From Klenkia terrae (GTDB lineage: Bacteria; Actinomycetota; Actinomycetes; Mycobacteriales; Geodermatophilaceae), in the NCBI RefSeq assembly GCF_900491935.1, contig NZ_UEXK01000004.1, positions 728,817-766,735 on the forward strand: DNA of 37,919 bases, written 5' to 3'. Position numbers and translations under genes: made by a program. A model generated the notes under the pieces. That model worked only from the letters and a program-made list of their open reading frames with translations, did no database searches and was not told the DNA's origin. Positions 35,705-37,919 of the stretch are shown one piece after another; position 1 is the first letter of the stretch, and each line of letters begins with the position of its first letter.

Positions 35705-37117
35705 GTGTCAGACGAGAAACCCCTCGCCCTGCTCCCGGAGATCTTCCTGATCCTCGGCGCGGTGCTCACGCTCCTGGCCGGCTCCTTCCTGCCCCGGCAC
35801 CGGCAGTGGATCGCCCGGCTGGTCGCCGTGGCGGCACTGCTCGGCGCGGGCATCGCCGCCGCCGCAGCACTCGGCGATCCGATCCAGTCCGTCTACGGGA
35901 CGACCTTCATCATCGACACCGGCACGGTGTTCCTCCGGCTGGTCGTCGTCGCCGCCACCCTGCTCGTCATCGGGCTGGGCGTCGACGAGCTCGCCGGCAC
36001 CCGCCGGGAGAGTGAGACCTACGCCCTGCTGCTGCTCAGCGCACTGGGCGCGGTGGTGATGGGCAGCACCACCGATCTGCTCGTACTCGTCGCCAGCTTC
36101 CTGCTGGGCAGCATCCCCCTCTACGGCCTGATCGGGATGCTGCGCTCGCCCGGCGCGGCCGAGGCGGCGATGAAGACCTACCTGCTGGGCGCACTGTTCG
36201 GCATCGTCCTCATGCTCGGCGTCAGCGTGCTCTACGGCGTGGGCGGCGCGACCGCCTACCCCGAGCTCGCCCTGGGCCTCGCCCGTGCGCCGGCCGCCGC
36301 CGTCGCGTTCGGCCTCCTCGCCGTCCTGGGCGGGTTGATGTTCAAGGCCGGCGGCGTACCAGGGCACTTCTGGGTGCCCGACGCAGCCCAGGCCGCGGGC
36401 ACGCCCGCCGCGGCGTTCCTCACCACGATCCCCAAGCTGGGCGCGCTTCTCGCGGCGTACCGGCTGATGACCGTGATGCCGGACTCGGTGGACTGGCCGC
36501 TGCTCGTCGCCGTCCTCGCCGCGGTCACCATGACCGTGGGCAACCTCGCGGCCTTAGCCCAGACCGACGTCCGGCGCCTGCTCGGCTGGTCGACGGTCAG
36601 CCAGGTCGGCTACCTGCTCCTTCCCGTCGCCGTCGTCGGTGGGACGGCGGCCGCCCTGCCCGCGCTGCTGGTCTACCTGGGCGGCTACGCCGTCACGAAC
36701 CTCACCGCCTTCGCCGTCATCGCCGCCGCGCCGGGACGACGCACCGTCGAGGACTACACGGGCCTGGCGACCACTCATCCCTGGCTGGGGTCCGCCCTCG
36801 TGGTGAGCCTGCTCAGCCTGGTCGGCACCCCGCCGACCGCGGTGTTCCTCAGCAAGCTCGGCGTGTTCACCGTCGCCTGGGACGGCGGCTTCGCCTGGCT
36901 CGTCGTCATCGCCGCGGTCAACACCGTGGCCAGTCTCTTCTACTACCTGCGCTGGCTGGGCCCGGCCTTCCGCCGGGACGACTCGATGGAACCGGCCGCG
37001 GGGCTCGCGCCGTTCGCGACAGCAGCCGCCGTCGCGGGCGGGGTGGGGGTGCTCGTCCTCGGAGTCATCGTGGTGAGCCTCGCGCCCGTGGTGGAGACGT
37101 CGCTGGGCGCTCGCTGA
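35705..37117 (+). CDS. nuoN: NuoN-like antiporter subunit
   Basis: A 470-residue antiporter-like subunit and last gene of the operon. Lys214 in MFKAGGVPGHFWVPDAAQAAG (TM7) and Lys244 in TIPKLGALLAAYR (TM8) are conserved. The TM5 Glu typical of NuoN (ALELLSLPLY) is Leu133 in VASFLLGSIPLY, so this subunit has lost one channel carboxylate. VFLSKLGVF replaces the usual GFxxKxxxF, keeping the Lys. GTG 35705 starts 8 bp after the nuoM stop. Hairpin-forming GC-rich sequence follows the gene. Confidence 0.9.
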   Translation: MSDEKPLALLPEIFLILGAVLTLLAGSFLPRHRQWIARLVAVAALLGAGIAAAAALGDPIQSVYGTTFIIDTGTVFLRLVVVAATLLVIGLGVDELAGTRRESETYALLLLSALGAVVMGSTTDLLVLVASFLLGSIPLYGLIGMLRSPGAAEAAMKTYLLGALFGIVLMLGVSVLYGVGGATAYPELALGLARAPAAAVAFGLLAVLGGLMFKAGGVPGHFWVPDAAQAAGTPAAAFLTTIPKLGALLAAYRLMTVMPDSVDWPLLVAVLAAVTMTVGNLAALAQTDVRRLLGWSTVSQVGYLLLPVAVVGGTAAALPALLVYLGGYAVTNLTAFAVIAAAPGRRTVEDYTGLATTHPWLGSALVVSLLSLVGTPPTAVFLSKLGVFTVAWDGGFAWLVVIAAVNTVASLFYYLRWLGPAFRRDDSMEPAAGLAPFATAAAVAGGVGVLVLGVIVVSLAPVVETSLGAR

Positions 37118-37485
37118 CGTCGGCGAAGGACCACGACGGCCCACCACCGGCAAGCCGGCCTCAGCTGGACGAACGTCGTGCCGGGTGTGTCGCTGATCAG
37201 CGCGACGTCCCTGCTGACGGACGACGACACGACGAACACGCACCGTCAGCCTGCTCGTCGGGAGCAGGCGGAGCCTGTCACTGGCCCGTCCCCGGGAAGT
37301 CGCTGATCATCGCGGACGCCGGGGGCCGGCGCCCCGTGGTATCCGTGGTCGGCCCCGGTCCGGGGTGCGGCCCCGGCGCAACCGCGTCGGATCCACGCGG
37401 CGAGCGCACACGTTCTTCACACACCGCGGGCACTCTCGAGTCAGGTCACCGCACAGGTGATCCGCCCATCGAGAAGGAGACAGGC
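37118..37485. other. Spacer after the nuo-like operon
   Basis: 368 bp with no recognisable gene. Two GC hairpins, ggggc-cggc-gcccc (37322-37335) and ccccgg-t-ccgggg (37353-37365), may help end nuo transcription, but neither has a U-tract. The right end carries a dyad (tcacc-gcaca-ggtga, about 37446-37459) and the ribosome site GAGAAGGAGA before ATG 37486, so the promoter of the next gene should lie at about 37400-37460. Confidence 0.45.
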
Positions 37486-37919
37486 ATGAACAAGCGATCG
37501 ATCGTCACCTTGGCAGCCGGCGTGGTCGTCGGAGGCGCCATCATCGGGATCCCAGCCGCGGCGTTGGCCAGTTCGGACTCGGACACCTCGGGGTCCGGGT
37601 CGGACATGGGCACGATGATGAACGACCCGGCGTTCATCGAGGGGATGAAGACGCTGATGTCGGACATGATGTCGGACTCCCAGATGCAGGAGCAGATGCG
37701 TTCACTGATGGAGGGCATGGGGGGCATGTCCCCGCCGGACATGCCCCCCATGCCCTCCATCAGTGAACGCATCTGCTCCGGCATCGGGGAGTCCGACATC
37801 ATCTCCGACATCAGCGTCTTCATCCCCTCGATGAACGCCGGCACGGACGTGGGCAGGATGATGAACGACCCGGCGTTCATCATCGTGCCCATGTCCGACC
37901 CGGTACCCGATGCGTCCGG
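37486..37919 (+). CDS. Met-rich secreted protein, runs off the window
   Basis: At least 144 residues, with the 3' end outside the window. GAGAAGGAG precedes ATG 37486. Residues 1-28 form a signal peptide (MNKRSIVTLAAG, hydrophobic core, IPAAALA cleavage site), then a Ser/Asp/Gly stretch. Residues 41-89 hold 14 Met in 49 positions (MGTMMNDPAFIEGMK, then MSDMMSDSQMQEQM, then MEGMGGM). Such Met/Asp-rich exported proteins can bind copper or other soft metals, but no fixed motif proves this. From about residue 84 the frame reads into the antisense of an inverted copy of the gene, so the natural C-terminus is probably lost. Function unknown. Confidence 0.65.
   Translation, partial: MNKRSIVTLAAGVVVGGAIIGIPAAALASSDSDTSGSGSDMGTMMNDPAFIEGMKTLMSDMMSDSQMQEQMRSLMEGMGGMSPPDMPPMPSISERICSGIGESDIISDISVFIPSMNAGTDVGRMMNDPAFIIVPMSDPVPDAS
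37579..37919. repeat. Large imperfect inverted repeat
   Basis: Left arm 37579-37731 and right arm 37737-37919 are reverse complements around the 5-base centre ccgcc (37732-37736). The inner 43 bases on each side are identical. Further out there are isolated substitutions (three in the next stretch, more beyond 37595) and a 30-base in-frame insertion in the right arm. The repeat reaches the window edge and may continue. Single-stranded, it would form a very long hairpin. Confidence 0.85.
37857..37884. repeat. Nested perfect inverted repeat
   Basis: gatgatgaacg - acccgg - cgttcatcatc is a perfect 11-bp stem with a 6-base loop. It lies inside the right arm of the larger inverted repeat, next to the 30-base insertion that distinguishes the arms. 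A local foldback duplication is a plausible origin for that insertion. Confidence 0.75.

Larger units (their letters stand above)
37446..37919 (-). pseudogene. Possible second, inverted copy of the Met-rich gene (partial)
   Basis: Read leftward from the window edge, the right arm of the inverted repeat encodes DASGTGSDMGTMMNAGSF, then a segment matching FIEGMKTLMSEMMSDSPMPEQM and MEGMGGM split as on the plus strand. Compared with the plus-strand gene, changes are in frame and mild (Asp to Glu, Gln to Pro, Thr to Ala, Ser to Thr) plus a 10-residue insertion. That is what a diverged coding copy would show. Beyond the centre it reads antisense through the plus-strand gene and stops at 37446. Its start lies outside the window. 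Confidence 0.35.

Overview
The window is high-GC, densely packed actinobacterial DNA. Many starts are GTG, and genes within operons commonly overlap by 4 bases (ATGA or GTGA). A biotin-dependent acyl-CoA carboxylase, a TIGR03084-type protein (a family related to mycothiol-dependent isomerases) and a VirS/MymA/LipR-like trio fit a soil actinomycete. Geodermatophilaceae or a relative is my guess; I see no marker that fixes the genus.

Layout. 1-15211 is a catabolic region. It holds a leftward acyl-CoA synthetase, thioesterase and partial BtrH-like gene, a rightward TetR regulator, and a nine-gene leftward operon (15152 down to 3190): acyl-CoA dehydrogenase, TIGR03084 protein, AtuA, carboxylase beta, carboxylase alpha, acyl-CoA ligase, enoyl-CoA hydratase, acyl-CoA dehydrogenase, metallo-hydrolase. 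The gene content matches the Atu pathway (acyclic terpene/isoprenoid acid degradation) or the related Liu leucine pathway. Two nearly identical 18-bp palindromes, one beside the tetR gene and one upstream of the operon, suggest a single TetR regulon. A frameshifted short-chain dehydrogenase lies divergent to the operon. 16407-20190 is a divergent AraC (VirS-like) / Baeyer-Villiger monooxygenase (MymA-like) / esterase (LipR-like) module. 20220-23484 is a MarR-DHA2 efflux operon flanked by two small membrane proteins that share a C-terminal motif. 23817-26483 is a membrane GGDEF-EAL protein with an altered EAL active site.

26484-28958 is a scar with no convincing intact gene. It contains a strong hairpin, the 3' part of a tRNA-Gly(UCC) and an IS256-family element with a frameshifted transposase. 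Immediately downstream, 28959-37117 encodes the most unusual system here: a complex-I-like membrane arm (NuoA, H, J, K, L, M, N) with no NuoC, E, F, G or I. Where nuoB, nuoC and nuoD would sit there is one 389-residue protein. It looks like a cofactor-less NuoB-NuoD fusion joined by an acidic, Met/His-containing linker. NuoA and NuoH have lost quinone-chamber motifs while several ion-channel residues remain, and NuoJ has a strikingly Met-rich third membrane segment. This suggests an ion-translocating complex uncoupled from NADH and quinone, or coupled to something unknown.

The right edge holds a Met-rich secreted protein whose gene runs into a large imperfect inverted repeat (37579 to the window end). 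The inverted arm looks like a second, diverged copy of the same gene on the opposite strand.

Protein assignments come from reading motifs by eye. No database search or computation was run.
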